A stretch of 64,000 nucleotides of DNA from Pseudomonadota bacterium (GTDB lineage: Bacteria > Pseudomonadota > Alphaproteobacteria > Rhizobiales > Beijerinckiaceae): positions 62,001 through 126,000 of the forward strand of contig JAKAJL010000001.1 of assembly GCA_021813805.1 (NCBI GenBank), in the 5' to 3' direction. How positions within the stretch are numbered: position 1 is the stretch's first letter; each line of letters begins with the position of its first letter. Of this stretch, positions 45,545 through 53,525 are shown piece after piece. Under the pieces are notes generated by a model. The model worked only from the letters and a program-made list of their open reading frames with translations. It made no database searches and was not told the origin of the DNA. Made by a program: the position numbers and the translations under genes.

Positions 45545-47937
45545 GCGGCTTCCGACGCCGTCTTCGCCTCGAAAGCCGCCGCGACGGCGTCCCCGACCCG
45601 CTCCAGCCAAACGAATTCAAGGTTTTTCCGCGCGTCTTCGGGAATATCGTCATAGTCCCGACGGTTGCGCGCCGGGAGCATCACCCTTTTGAGCCCAGCG
45701 CGTGCGGCGGCGGTCACTTTTTCCTTTATTCCACCCACCGGCAGGACCAGGCCGCGCAGGGAAATTTCACCGGTCATCGCGGTGTCGCTGCGCACCATGC
45801 GGTCGCTGAGCAGCGACACCAGCGCGATGAACATGGCGACGCCCGCGCTGGGGCCGTCCTTCGGCGTCGCGCCCGCCGGCACATGGATATGGATGTCGCT
45901 TTTTTCGAAAATATCGGGCGGAACCCCGAAGGACGCCGCCTGGCTCCGGACCAGGGTCATTGCGGCCTGGGCGCTCTCGCGCATCACTTCGCCAAGCTGG
46001 CCGGTGAGGATCAGCCCGCCCTTGCCCGGCGCGCGCGCCGCCTCGATGAACAATATGTCGCCGCCGACCGGCGTCCAGGCGAGGCCGGTCGCGACGCCCG
46101 GCACGCTGGTCCGCATCGCCGTCTCGTTCTCGAAAAGGGCCGGGCCCAGGATCGCCGGCAGATCGTCGGCGGAAATATCGACACGGTCGGCGCTGCCTTC
46201 GGCGATCCTCATCGCGGCGTGGCGCAGCGCTCGGCCGATCTCGCGCTCCAGCCCGCGTACGCCGGCTTCGCGCGTATAATCGTGGATGACGCGCTTCAGC
46301 GCCTCGTCCTCGACGCTGGCCTGCTCAAGCTTCAGGCCATTGGCCGCGAGCTGGCGGGCCACGAGATAGCGCCGCGCGATCTCGAATTTCTCGTCCTCGG
46401 TATAGCCGGCCAGGGTGATGATCTCCATACGGTCGCGCAGCGGAGCGGGAATAGAGTCGAGCATATTGGCGGTGGCGATGAACACGACGTGCGACAGGTC
46501 GAAGGGCAGGCCCAGGTAATTGTCGCGGAAAGAAAAATTCTGCTCGGGATCGAGCACTTCGAGCATGGCCGCCGCCGGGTCGCCCTGGATGCCGGCGCCC
46601 ATCTTGTCGATCTCGTCAAGCATCATCACGCAATCGCGCGACCCGGCCTTGCGGATCGCCTGGATGATATTGCCCGGCATCGCCCCGACATAGGTGCGGC
46701 GGTGGCCGCGAATTTCAGCCTCGTCGTGGACGCCGCCCAGGCTCACCCGCACGAAAGCGCGGCCGAGCGCCCGCGCGATCGACTGGCCCAGCGAGGTCTT
46801 GCCGACGCCCGGCGGCCCGGCGAAGCAAAGGATCGGCGCCTTGCCGCCGGGAGCGAGCTTGCGCACGGCGAGATATTCGACGATGCGCTGCTTGATTTTT
46901 TTCAGCCCGAAATGATCGGCGTCGAGGATGCGGCGCGCCTCGGCGATGTCGATCGGCTTGGGTTCGGGCAAGGCCCAGGGCAGTTCGGTCAGCCAGTCGA
47001 GAAAAGTTCGCAGCGGCCCGGCCTCGGCCGCGCCCTCCGGCATGCGCTGGTAGCGCGCCAGCTCCTTGCGCGCCTGGTCCTCGACCTCCGGCGGCATGCC
47101 GGCCTTGGCGATCTTCTCGCCGATCTCGCGCGCTTCCTCGCCGCGCGTGTCGCCTTCGCCGAGCTGGCGCTGAATCGCCGCCATCTGCTCGCGCAGGATC
47201 GCCTCGCGCTGGCGCTCGTCGAAGGCCGCCTTGGTCTGCTGGCCGATTTCATGGGTGAGCCGCAGCACATGCAACCGCTCGTCGAGCAGTTTGGTCACCT
47301 TGTCGACGCGCGCGGCGATGTCGAAGGTTTCCAAAAGTTCCTGGCGGGCGTCGGCGCTGATGTCGAGATACATGGCGACCATGTCGGCCAGCGCGCCGGG
47401 CGTTGGAACCGCCTCCACAGCCTCGATCAGCTCTTTCGGCGTCTGTGGCGCCAGGCGGAAGGCTTCGAGCGCCTCCTGCTGCAGGAAGCGGAACCGCGCC
47501 TCGGTTTCGGGCGTGAGCGTTTCGGGGTCGGTAAAGCGTTCGACACGCGCGACGATGACCGGGCGCTCCGTCACGAAGTCGGTGGTCCGGAAGCGCTGCT
47601 CGCCCTGCAGGACGATATGATGCGACCCGTCGGGAGCGGTCATGTAGCGCAGAATGCTGGCGACGGTTCCGGTGCGGTGCAGGTCGAGCGCGGTCGGCTC
47701 GGCCAACATGGGGTCGCGCTGCATCAGCAGGCCGACCTGACGCTCCTCGCGCACCGCCTGCTGCGCCGCCGCGATCGAAACCTCGCGCCCGATGACGATC
47801 GGCATGATCGCGCCCGGCATCAGGACGACGTCGCGCACCGGCAGGACGATCAATTCTTCGGGCTTCGCCGCGTCCGATTCGCCGGACTTCGATCCGGCTT
47901 CGGCGGCGGCCCCGTTCGGCTCGGAGTCGGCGGCCAT
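45529..47937 (-). CDS. lon: ATP-dependent Lon protease
   Basis: 802 residues: an N-terminal substrate domain (from IVLPVRDVVLMPGAIMPIVIG), a coiled middle, an AAA+ module with Walker A GPPGVGKTS (374-382) and Walker B VMMLDEID (~437-444), and a proteolytic domain with catalytic Ser697 (KDGPSAGV) and Lys740, at the usual 43-residue spacing. The ATG has GGAGG upstream, lying across the hsp20 stop region. Degrades damaged and regulatory proteins. Adjacent Hsp20 makes a small stress-response pair. Confidence 0.95.
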   Translation of the reverse strand: MAADSEPNGAAAEAGSKSGESDAAKPEELIVLPVRDVVLMPGAIMPIVIGREVSIAAAQQAVREERQVGLLMQRDPMLAEPTALDLHRTGTVASILRYMTAPDGSHHIVLQGEQRFRTTDFVTERPVIVARVERFTDPETLTPETEARFRFLQQEALEAFRLAPQTPKELIEAVEAVPTPGALADMVAMYLDISADARQELLETFDIAARVDKVTKLLDERLHVLRLTHEIGQQTKAAFDERQREAILREQMAAIQRQLGEGDTRGEEAREIGEKIAKAGMPPEVEDQARKELARYQRMPEGAAEAGPLRTFLDWLTELPWALPEPKPIDIAEARRILDADHFGLKKIKQRIVEYLAVRKLAPGGKAPILCFAGPPGVGKTSLGQSIARALGRAFVRVSLGGVHDEAEIRGHRRTYVGAMPGNIIQAIRKAGSRDCVMMLDEIDKMGAGIQGDPAAAMLEVLDPEQNFSFRDNYLGLPFDLSHVVFIATANMLDSIPAPLRDRMEIITLAGYTEDEKFEIARRYLVARQLAANGLKLEQASVEDEALKRVIHDYTREAGVRGLEREIGRALRHAAMRIAEGSADRVDISADDLPAILGPALFENETAMRTSVPGVATGLAWTPVGGDILFIEAARAPGKGGLILTGQLGEVMRESAQAAMTLVRSQAASFGVPPDIFEKSDIHIHVPAGATPKDGPSAGVAMFIALVSLLSDRMVRSDTAMTGEISLRGLVLPVGGIKEKVTAAARAGLKRVMLPARNRRDYDDIPEDARKNLEFVWLERVGDAVAAAFEAKTASEAAQATN

Positions 47938-47948
47938 TTTCTGCCTCC

Positions 47949-48350
47949 TCAAACGGACTTGCGCAGGTTGACGATCAGACAGCCGTCGCGAACGGCGCGG
48001 CCGACGGCGCCATAACGGCCGGCGGGCAAGGGGATGCGCCGTTCGAATGCGCCGCGCGGCAGCTCCAGGCGATGAACGAACGCCGCGCGCAAATGCGGCG
48101 GGAAGCCGCGCCGGCCGCGCACGACAAGCGCGTCGTCTTCGATCGCCGCCTCGACGTCCTCGTCGCGAACGCCGGGCAAGGCGACCGAAACCAGCACTTC
48201 GGCATCGGTTTCGAAAATATCGACCGCGGGCTCCCAGGTCGCGCTTCGCGTCGTCCGCCGCGCGGGCGGCGCCTCACGCAATCGTTCGGCGCGCGAAAAA
48301 ATGGCCATCGCCTCCGACCACATCCAGTTCATCCGGTCGTCAGTCGTCAT
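47949..48350 (-). CDS. Hsp20/alpha-crystallin family small heat-shock protein
   Basis: 133 residues. The alpha-crystallin domain runs from about residue 40 (WEPAVDIFETDAEVLVSVALPGV) to the end, with the strand pair FVHRLELPRGAFERRIPLP and the final VNLRKSV. ATP-independent holdase chaperone. ATG 48350 is preceded by GGAGGG. Its stop falls 12 bases before the lon ATG, so lon is likely cotranscribed. Confidence 0.9.
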   Translation of the reverse strand: MTTDDRMNWMWSEAMAIFSRAERLREAPPARRTTRSATWEPAVDIFETDAEVLVSVALPGVRDEDVEAAIEDDALVVRGRRGFPPHLRAAFVHRLELPRGAFERRIPLPAGRYGAVGRAVRDGCLIVNLRKSV

Positions 48351-48409
48351 GGACGCGCCCTCCATCGGGCCGATTATTGCCGAAGGTGGAAAAAGGTCCA
48401 GATGCAAAA

Positions 48410-49795
48410 TTATGGAGGGGTCGCGGAGGCGGCACCACGGCCGCTGGCCAGGCGGGCGCGGAGTGCCTCCGCCTCGGCCGCCAGCCGCGGCGACGCCACA
48501 ACCGGAAACGGGGTGGGCGCGGGGGCGAGGATGCGGCGCTCGGCCGGCAACGCGGCGATGGCTTTTTTTGCCGCAGCCTGCAGGACAGAAAGGTCCGCCG
48601 GCGGCGCGATCCGCCTGCCGCCGCGCATGACCGGCTCCAGCAGCGGCGTTCCCGGCAGACTTTCGTCGGCGCGAGCGATGACGTCGCCGATCGCCGTTCC
48701 GCCGGCGCCGCGACGAAAAACCTGCTTCTGGCCGGGTAAAGTCATCTTTCCTGGCGAGAGCTTCATGCGCCCAGCGCCGCCATATTCCGTGAGTTTGTAG
48801 GAAATATCGAGCGAAGGCGCGTCCCCCGAAACGCTCATCTCGGTTCCGATCCCGAAAATATCGATCGGCGCGCCGTCTTTGACCAGGGCGTCGATCTTCG
48901 TCTCGTCGAGGCCGCCGCTGGCGACGATCTTCATGTCTTGCAGGCCTGCGGCGTCCAGCAGCCCGCGCGCCGATCGCGACAGGCCGAGCAGGTCGCCGGA
49001 ATCGAGCCGGACGCCCATCGGCCGGCGGTCGGGCCCCAACTGGCGGGCCACGCGAATCGCGTTGCGCACGCCCTGAAGCGTGTCGTAGGTGTCCACCAGC
49101 AGAACCGTTCGCGGAAACAGCTCCGCGAAAGCGGCGAAAGCCTCCGCCTCGCTGGAAAAAGCCTCGACAAAACTGTGGGCCATGGTTCCGGCGAGGGGAA
49201 GATTGTAGCGCGCGCCGGCGGCGAGCAGCGAGGTCGCCTCGACCCCGGCGACGGCGAAGGCGCGGGCGCCGCGAACGGCGGCGTCGGCCCCTTGAGCCCT
49301 ACGCGCGCCGAAATCCACCACCTGCCGCCCGCCGGCCGCCGTCACCACGCGCCAGGCTTTCGACGCCAGCATGGTCTGCAGGCCGATGCGGTTGAGGATC
49401 AGGGTCTCCAGCGCCTGCGCCTGGCCGATCGGCGCGCGGACTTCCAGAATCGGCTCATCTGCGAAGAACGGCGTCCCCTCGGGCAGCGCGAAAATGTCGC
49501 CGGAGAAGCGAAACCGGCGAAGATTTTCAAGAAAATCATCGGGAAAACGCTTCAGCCCGCGAAGATAGAGAATATCCTCCGGAGAGAAATGAAAATGTTC
49601 GATTTCATCGAGGACTTCTTCGAGTCCGCAAGCGATCAGAAAATTGCGCTCTGGCGGGAGCTTGCGGACAAAAAGGCTGAAAACCGCCTCTGCCTCCATG
49701 CCCAGCGCGGCATAGGCCCGCATCATCGTCAATTCGTAGAGGTCGGCAAAAAGGCCGCCGCCTTCGCGGGACGGTCGCGGGTCTGGCGCGCGCAT
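48410..49795 (-). CDS. pncB: Nicotinate phosphoribosyltransferase
   Basis: 461 residues; joins nicotinate and PRPP to give nicotinate mononucleotide. Family signatures include LYELTMM near the start, DFGARRAQGADA, GTMAHSF, LVDTYDT, VRLDSGDL, ASGGLDE and FGIGTEM, which follow the PncB/NAPRT order. The substrate-site His of AHSF is present. ATG 49795 gives the best-supported start; a GTG at 49843 is in frame. It may form an NAD-salvage pair with pncA, two genes away. Confidence 0.92.
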   Translation of the reverse strand: MRAPDPRPSREGGGLFADLYELTMMRAYAALGMEAEAVFSLFVRKLPPERNFLIACGLEEVLDEIEHFHFSPEDILYLRGLKRFPDDFLENLRRFRFSGDIFALPEGTPFFADEPILEVRAPIGQAQALETLILNRIGLQTMLASKAWRVVTAAGGRQVVDFGARRAQGADAAVRGARAFAVAGVEATSLLAAGARYNLPLAGTMAHSFVEAFSSEAEAFAAFAELFPRTVLLVDTYDTLQGVRNAIRVARQLGPDRRPMGVRLDSGDLLGLSRSARGLLDAAGLQDMKIVASGGLDETKIDALVKDGAPIDIFGIGTEMSVSGDAPSLDISYKLTEYGGAGRMKLSPGKMTLPGQKQVFRRGAGGTAIGDVIARADESLPGTPLLEPVMRGGRRIAPPADLSVLQAAAKKAIAALPAERRILAPAPTPFPVVASPRLAAEAEALRARLASGRGAASATPP

Positions 49796-49904
49796 GTCGG
49801 AACCTCGGTCGAAGGCCAGAGTGTGAAGGCTTTTGCCTGCCACTGCAATGTGTGGGACGCCACGGCCGCCCTGACGGCGGTCTTGACGGCTCGTCCTTCA
49901 AGAA

Positions 49905-50474
49905 TCATTCCACCTTTTCGCCGGGATAGACGCCCCATAGCTCGGTCTGGACCAGATATCCGTTATAGCCGTCGATCTTCACCCGACACCATTTTCCGTC
50001 GCAGGATTTCACGCTGACGATTACGCCCGGCGCGAGATTGGCGACCGGCTTTGCGTCTTTTTCCGGATCGGCGCGCAACGGAAAGGGCGGGGCGTCCTTC
50101 TTCCACGGCGCCACCAGTGCGGTGCGCTTGCCCGACAGCAGCGAATGGAAGACCCAGCCGTCGGCGCCCTCCGAATCGCGGATTCGCCGCCAGGTGTCGA
50201 ATTCGGCGGTGACCTCCACCGGGAGGCCCGCGCGCTGGTAGATCCACTTGGTGGCGTGGTCCTTCGAGGGACCTTCGCGCAGATTGACATGATCCGACTT
50301 TAGACTGACGTATCTCGGCAAGGGCAGGCCGCTCACTTGGCCCCTGGCCTGCTGAGCCCGCGCCGTATCGCCATATGCAAGCGCGATCGCGGCGGCGATG
50401 AAGGCGGCTAAGGCCTGCGAACGGGGCGATGCGAGGCCGGAACAGCTCGGAATTGGGCGCGTCGGGTTCGCCAT
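49905..50474 (-). CDS. Exported SH3-domain protein
   Basis: 189 residues. A signal peptide (residues ~18-41, ending ARAQ) is followed by two bacterial SH3-like segments: residues ~55-115 (LKSDHVNLREGPSKDHATKW, WVFHSLLSGKR) and ~135-185 (PGVIVSVKSCDGKWCRVKIDGYNGYLVQTELWG). Such domains bind cell-wall peptides. A Cys pair, C-x3-C (SCDGKWCRV), may form a disulfide. Upstream of pncB on the same strand, 109 bases away. Confidence 0.85.
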   Translation of the reverse strand: MANPTRPIPSCSGLASPRSQALAAFIAAAIALAYGDTARAQQARGQVSGLPLPRYVSLKSDHVNLREGPSKDHATKWIYQRAGLPVEVTAEFDTWRRIRDSEGADGWVFHSLLSGKRTALVAPWKKDAPPFPLRADPEKDAKPVANLAPGVIVSVKSCDGKWCRVKIDGYNGYLVQTELWGVYPGEKVE

Positions 50475-50693
50475 GTCGCCGTCTTTCCCTTCTCGCGGCG
50501 CCCGACCGGCCGCCGAGGCGGGCGGCGGATCGCCGTTCTTGTTTTTGCCAAGGCATCTGCTAGGAAGCAGATGCGGTGGCGCGGGGCGGAATGATTGTCT
50601 CGAACTTTCTCGCCCGGCCATCGTTAATGACAGGTTTAGGCCGGCGCCTCGGCGCGCATTGACGCCGACGGCGCGGGGAGAAACGGGATTTCC

Positions 50694-51689
50694 ATGGGCA
50701 AAACCGCGCCGCTCGTCATTGTCACCCGCAAACTTCCCGAACCGGTCGAGGCGCGTATGCGCGAATTGTTCGACGTCCGCTTCAACGAGACCGACAAGCC
50801 GATGACTTCAGGCGAGCTGGTCGAGGCGATTCGCACGGCGGATGTTCTCGTCCCGACCATCACCGACCGGATCGACGCCCATCTCATCGCGCAGGCCGGC
50901 GAAAATCTCAAACTCATCGCCAATTTCGGCAATGGCGTCGACAATATCGACGTCACCTCGGCCTTGCGGCGCGGCATTACGGTCACCAACACCCCCGGCG
51001 TGCTGACCGAGGACACCGCCGACATGACCATGGGTCTGATCGTCGCCGTCGCGCGGCGCCTCGTGGAAGGCGTCGGCGCGCTGGTCGAGGGCCATTGGGC
51101 GGGCTGGTCGCCGACCTGGATGCTCGGACGCCGGATCACCGGCAAGCGCCTCGGCATCGTCGGCATGGGCCGGATCGGCCAGGCGCTCGCCCGCCGCGCC
51201 AAGGCGTTCGGCCTGTCGATTTCCTATCACAACCGCCGCCCGGTCGCCCCGGCGATCGAGCAAGAGCTTGGCGCGACCTTTTTCGACTCGCTCGACCAGA
51301 TGCTGGCGCGCGTCGACATTGTCTCGGTCAATTGCCCGCAGACGCCGGCGACCTTTCATCTCCTGTCGGCGCGGCGCCTGAAATATCTCCATTCCGGCGC
51401 GATCATCGTCAACACCGCGCGTGGCGACATCATCGACCAGAACGCCCTGATCCGCATGCTGGAGACGGGCGAACTGGCGGGCGCCGGGCTCGACGTGTTC
51501 GAACACGAGCCGGCGATTTCGCCGCGCCTGATGAAACTCGCCCAGGAAGGCAAGGTCACGCTGCTCCCGCACATGGGCTCGGCGACGATCGAGGGCCGCA
51601 TCGACATGGGCGAGAAGGTCATCATCAATGTGAAGACCTTCATGGACGGCCACCGCCCGCCGGACCGCATCCTGCCGTCGATGCTTTAA
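50694..51689 (+). CDS. D-2-hydroxyacid dehydrogenase (glyoxylate/hydroxypyruvate reductase-like)
   Basis: 331 residues. The NAD(P)-binding Rossmann motif VGMGRIGQALA (~residue 155) is intact, and the catalytic set Arg (NTARGDIID), Glu (FEHEP) and His (LLPHMGSAT) is complete. The sequence is of the glyoxylate/hydroxypyruvate/glycerate dehydrogenase subgroup. In methylotrophs a similar enzyme runs the serine cycle, but no other serine-cycle gene lies nearby, so that role is only possible. ATG start. Confidence 0.92.
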   Translation: MGKTAPLVIVTRKLPEPVEARMRELFDVRFNETDKPMTSGELVEAIRTADVLVPTITDRIDAHLIAQAGENLKLIANFGNGVDNIDVTSALRRGITVTNTPGVLTEDTADMTMGLIVAVARRLVEGVGALVEGHWAGWSPTWMLGRRITGKRLGIVGMGRIGQALARRAKAFGLSISYHNRRPVAPAIEQELGATFFDSLDQMLARVDIVSVNCPQTPATFHLLSARRLKYLHSGAIIVNTARGDIIDQNALIRMLETGELAGAGLDVFEHEPAISPRLMKLAQEGKVTLLPHMGSATIEGRIDMGEKVIINVKTFMDGHRPPDRILPSML

Positions 51690-52298
51690 TCGACGCCGGG
51701 CTCGGGCCGGCGGCGGAGCAGATCGCCGGCCGAGCGGTCCAACTCGGCGGGCGCCTTTTCCGGGCCGTCGAATCACGCGCTTCTCGCCTTGCCGGATTTT
51801 CAGCGGCGACGATCTCGTCAATCGCGTCCGAACGAACCGTTCCGGACGCGGCGAATGTTCATTTTTTCGCGCCTGGGCCTTGTCGCGCAATCGGCGCGGC
51901 CAGACAATTTCGAACCGCGCGCCTTGGGGTTTCGGCCAGTAATCCGCCCCCTTCCCCGCATGTAAGAAAAAAATAATAAACAGTTAAAACCTGCGACACG
52001 TTGTCGCTGAAACAAGGAAACGAAACCGGCGACCTTATTCGTGCTTAGGCGCAGAATGCGTCCGCATAATTGTTATAAATCTGTTAGATTCCGTTCGGCT
52101 TTACCAACGCAACACAGGCCGTAACCTAACCGGAATTTGCAAACCTGACGAAACAGCCTATATTCGACGGAGTGGAGGCGCTTCTCTTTGAGTCTCCGCT
52201 GATCGCTCTGGTCCCGCCAAGGGACCGGCGGTCCTGGAATCGAGCCCTTGGCTGGCTCGGGGCTGGCCCTGCGCCAGCCTGGCAATGAAAGAGAGTGA
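51690..52298. other. 609-base gene-poor region with candidate promoter and structured leader
   Basis: No gene of normal size. An imperfect dyad GCGTCCGAAC...GTTCCGGACGC lies at 51824-51849. AT content climbs from ~51960, with poly-A stretches near 51965. A candidate promoter at 52137-52164 opens a 130-base leader with several possible hairpins (for example GGTCCC-GCCAA-GGGACC near 52215) before the small ORF at 52299. Confidence 0.5.
52137..52164 (+). promoter_or_regulatory. Candidate sigma-70 promoter for the small membrane ORF
   Basis: TTGCAA, a 16-base spacer and TATATT, a good match to the vegetative consensus in an AT-rich pocket, 135 bases before the ATG at 52299. Confidence 0.5.
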
Positions 52299-52391
52299 AT
52301 GATGGACTATGGACTGCTCGCCGCGATCCTGACAGTGTTGGGCGCGGGGATGGTGGCTCAATGCCTCTGGGAAGGCTGCGAGCCGCACTGA
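52299..52391 (+). CDS. Very short single-helix membrane peptide
   Basis: Two consecutive ATGs start a 30-residue frame: MMDYGLLAAILTVLGAGMVA, followed by a short polar end QCLWEGCEPH with two Cys residues. One membrane-spanning helix. GAAAGAGAGTGA, with a weak Shine-Dalgarno GAGAG, precedes it. The upstream stretch TTCTCTTT at 52182-52189 can pair with AAAGAGAG at 52288-52295 and would hide this site. The composition is convincing for a toxin-like or regulatory membrane peptide, but translation is unproven. Confidence 0.5.
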   Translation: MMDYGLLAAILTVLGAGMVAQCLWEGCEPH

Positions 52392-52498
52392 GGCGAAGCA
52401 TCGCCTTGAAAAGCGCGTCGGCCACGGATTTGCCGGCGCAGCCGAATTGGGAGGAAAAATCGCGCGACGGCTGAACGTCGCGAATGTCGTTTCCGGAC

Positions 52499-52532
52499 GG
52501 GGCCCCCGCGATGTCGCGGGGGCCCCTTGCTT
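52499..52532 (+). terminator. Strong GC-rich hairpin upstream of the IbpA-like gene
   Basis: Perfect 13-bp stem GGGGCCCCCGCGA / TCGCGGGGGCCCC with a TG apex, followed by TTGCTTTA. It probably terminates the transcript carrying the small ORF at 52299, or acts as a leader structure for the heat-shock gene 120 bases downstream. The T tail is weak for a classical terminator. Confidence 0.55.
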
Positions 52533-52651
52533 TAGGCCCATGGCCGCGCTTCCGCGCCGCGCCCTTGAAACGCCGTGGCAAAGCGCCATATCGAAGCCAC
52601 GGGAGCGCTTCGGGCTCCCGAAAATCGAGAGGCGCCGGAAAGGGCTTCGAC

Positions 52652-53080
52652 ATGTCGCGACCGACCTTGATGAATTCGCCCTTCCTTCTGGGCTTCGACG
52701 AGATCGAGAAGGCGCTGGAGCGCGTGACGCGGACGGCCTCGGACGGTTATCCCCCATACAATATCGAGCGCCTGCAACGCGACGGCAACCTGCCGGAGCG
52801 CCTGAGGATCACGCTCGCTGTCGCCGGCTTCAGCCGCGACCAGCTGGCGATCACGCTGGAGGAGGGCCAGTTGGTCATCCGCGGCCGCCAGCAGGACGAT
52901 CGCGAGCGCCAATTCCTCCATCGCGGCATCGCGGCGCGCCAGTTCCAGCGCGCCTTCCTTCTCGCGGAGGGGATGCAGGTTCTCGGCGCCGATCTCGCCG
53001 ACGGTCTGCTGTCGGTCGATCTGGCCCGCCCCGAACCGGAGCGGATCATTAAGAATATTGATATCACACTGCGGAGCTGA
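52652..53080 (+). CDS. IbpA-like small heat-shock protein (class A Hsp20)
   Basis: 142 residues. N-terminal MSRPTLMNSPFLLGFDEIEKALERV and the alpha-crystallin domain (~35-130; PPYNIERLQRDGNLPERLRITLAVAGF, QLVIRGRQ, FLHRGIAARQFQRAF) match rhizobial/IbpA class A proteins, which pair with DUF1150 genes as here. The ATG has GGAAAGGG eight bases upstream. ATP-independent chaperone. Part of a heat-shock pair with the next gene, 56 bases downstream. Confidence 0.9.
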   Translation: MSRPTLMNSPFLLGFDEIEKALERVTRTASDGYPPYNIERLQRDGNLPERLRITLAVAGFSRDQLAITLEEGQLVIRGRQQDDRERQFLHRGIAARQFQRAFLLAEGMQVLGADLADGLLSVDLARPEPERIIKNIDITLRS

Positions 53081-53136
53081 ACATCGGTCCGCACGCTGGG
53101 CGCGTCTCCCGAGAGAGCGCGGAAAGGGTGAAGACA

Positions 53137-53403
53137 ATGACCAATGACTATGAAATCCAGATTGCGGGACCGCTGACCCCGGACCAGTTCGTCCATCTCG
53201 GCGAAGCCTCGATCGCCTATGTCCGTCCGATGAAATCGGAGGAGGCTCAGGCTCTGTTCCCCCAGATCGAGGGACTGCGGCCGGGCATGCAGCTGTTCGC
53301 GCTGGTGCGCGCCAATGGCGAGCCGATCGTGCTTGCCGACAGCAAGGCCGCCGCCGTCGCCAACGCCTGGGAGCACCAGCTCGACACGGTGAGCCTGCAT
53401 TAA
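53137..53403 (+). CDS. DUF1150 family protein
   Basis: 88 residues. Conserved ASIAYVRPMKSEEA, GMQLFALVRANGEPIVLADSK and AAAVANAWEHQLDTVSLH identify DUF1150, a small soluble family usually next to IbpA-type heat-shock genes in alphaproteobacteria. Role unknown. ATG chosen; a GTG at 53128 lies too close to the GGAAAGG site. Cotranscribed with the Hsp20. Confidence 0.9.
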   Translation: MTNDYEIQIAGPLTPDQFVHLGEASIAYVRPMKSEEAQALFPQIEGLRPGMQLFALVRANGEPIVLADSKAAAVANAWEHQLDTVSLH

Positions 53404-53421
53404 CCCCTCGCCATCATCCGT

Positions 53422-53502
53422 CTCGCGCTGCGCGCGAGCCACCTTCTCCCCCGGCGAGCGAAGGTGGCGTCATAAGGCGTCGAGAGCGGCCGTCTTATGA
53501 CG
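53422..53502. repeat. Cluster of three short inverted repeats between DUF1150 gene and recQ
   Basis: Three hairpins in 80 bases: CTCGCGC/GCGCGAG (53422-53438), CCACCTTC/GAAGGTGG (53439-53467) and CGTCATAAG/CTTATGACG (53468-53502). The second resembles dispersed CCACCTTCTCCC repeats in related genomes. The cluster may also end the convergent recQ and DUF1150 transcripts. Confidence 0.6.
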
Positions 53503-53525
53503 GGCTACGGCGCCGAATGAGGGCC

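Noticed and set aside
52171..52298. 6S RNA or ROSE thermometer before the heat-shock gene
   Set aside because: No central-bubble 6S layout could be drawn, and the ROSE-type anti-Shine-Dalgarno element does not sit next to the Hsp20 start codon; the leader belongs to the small ORF.
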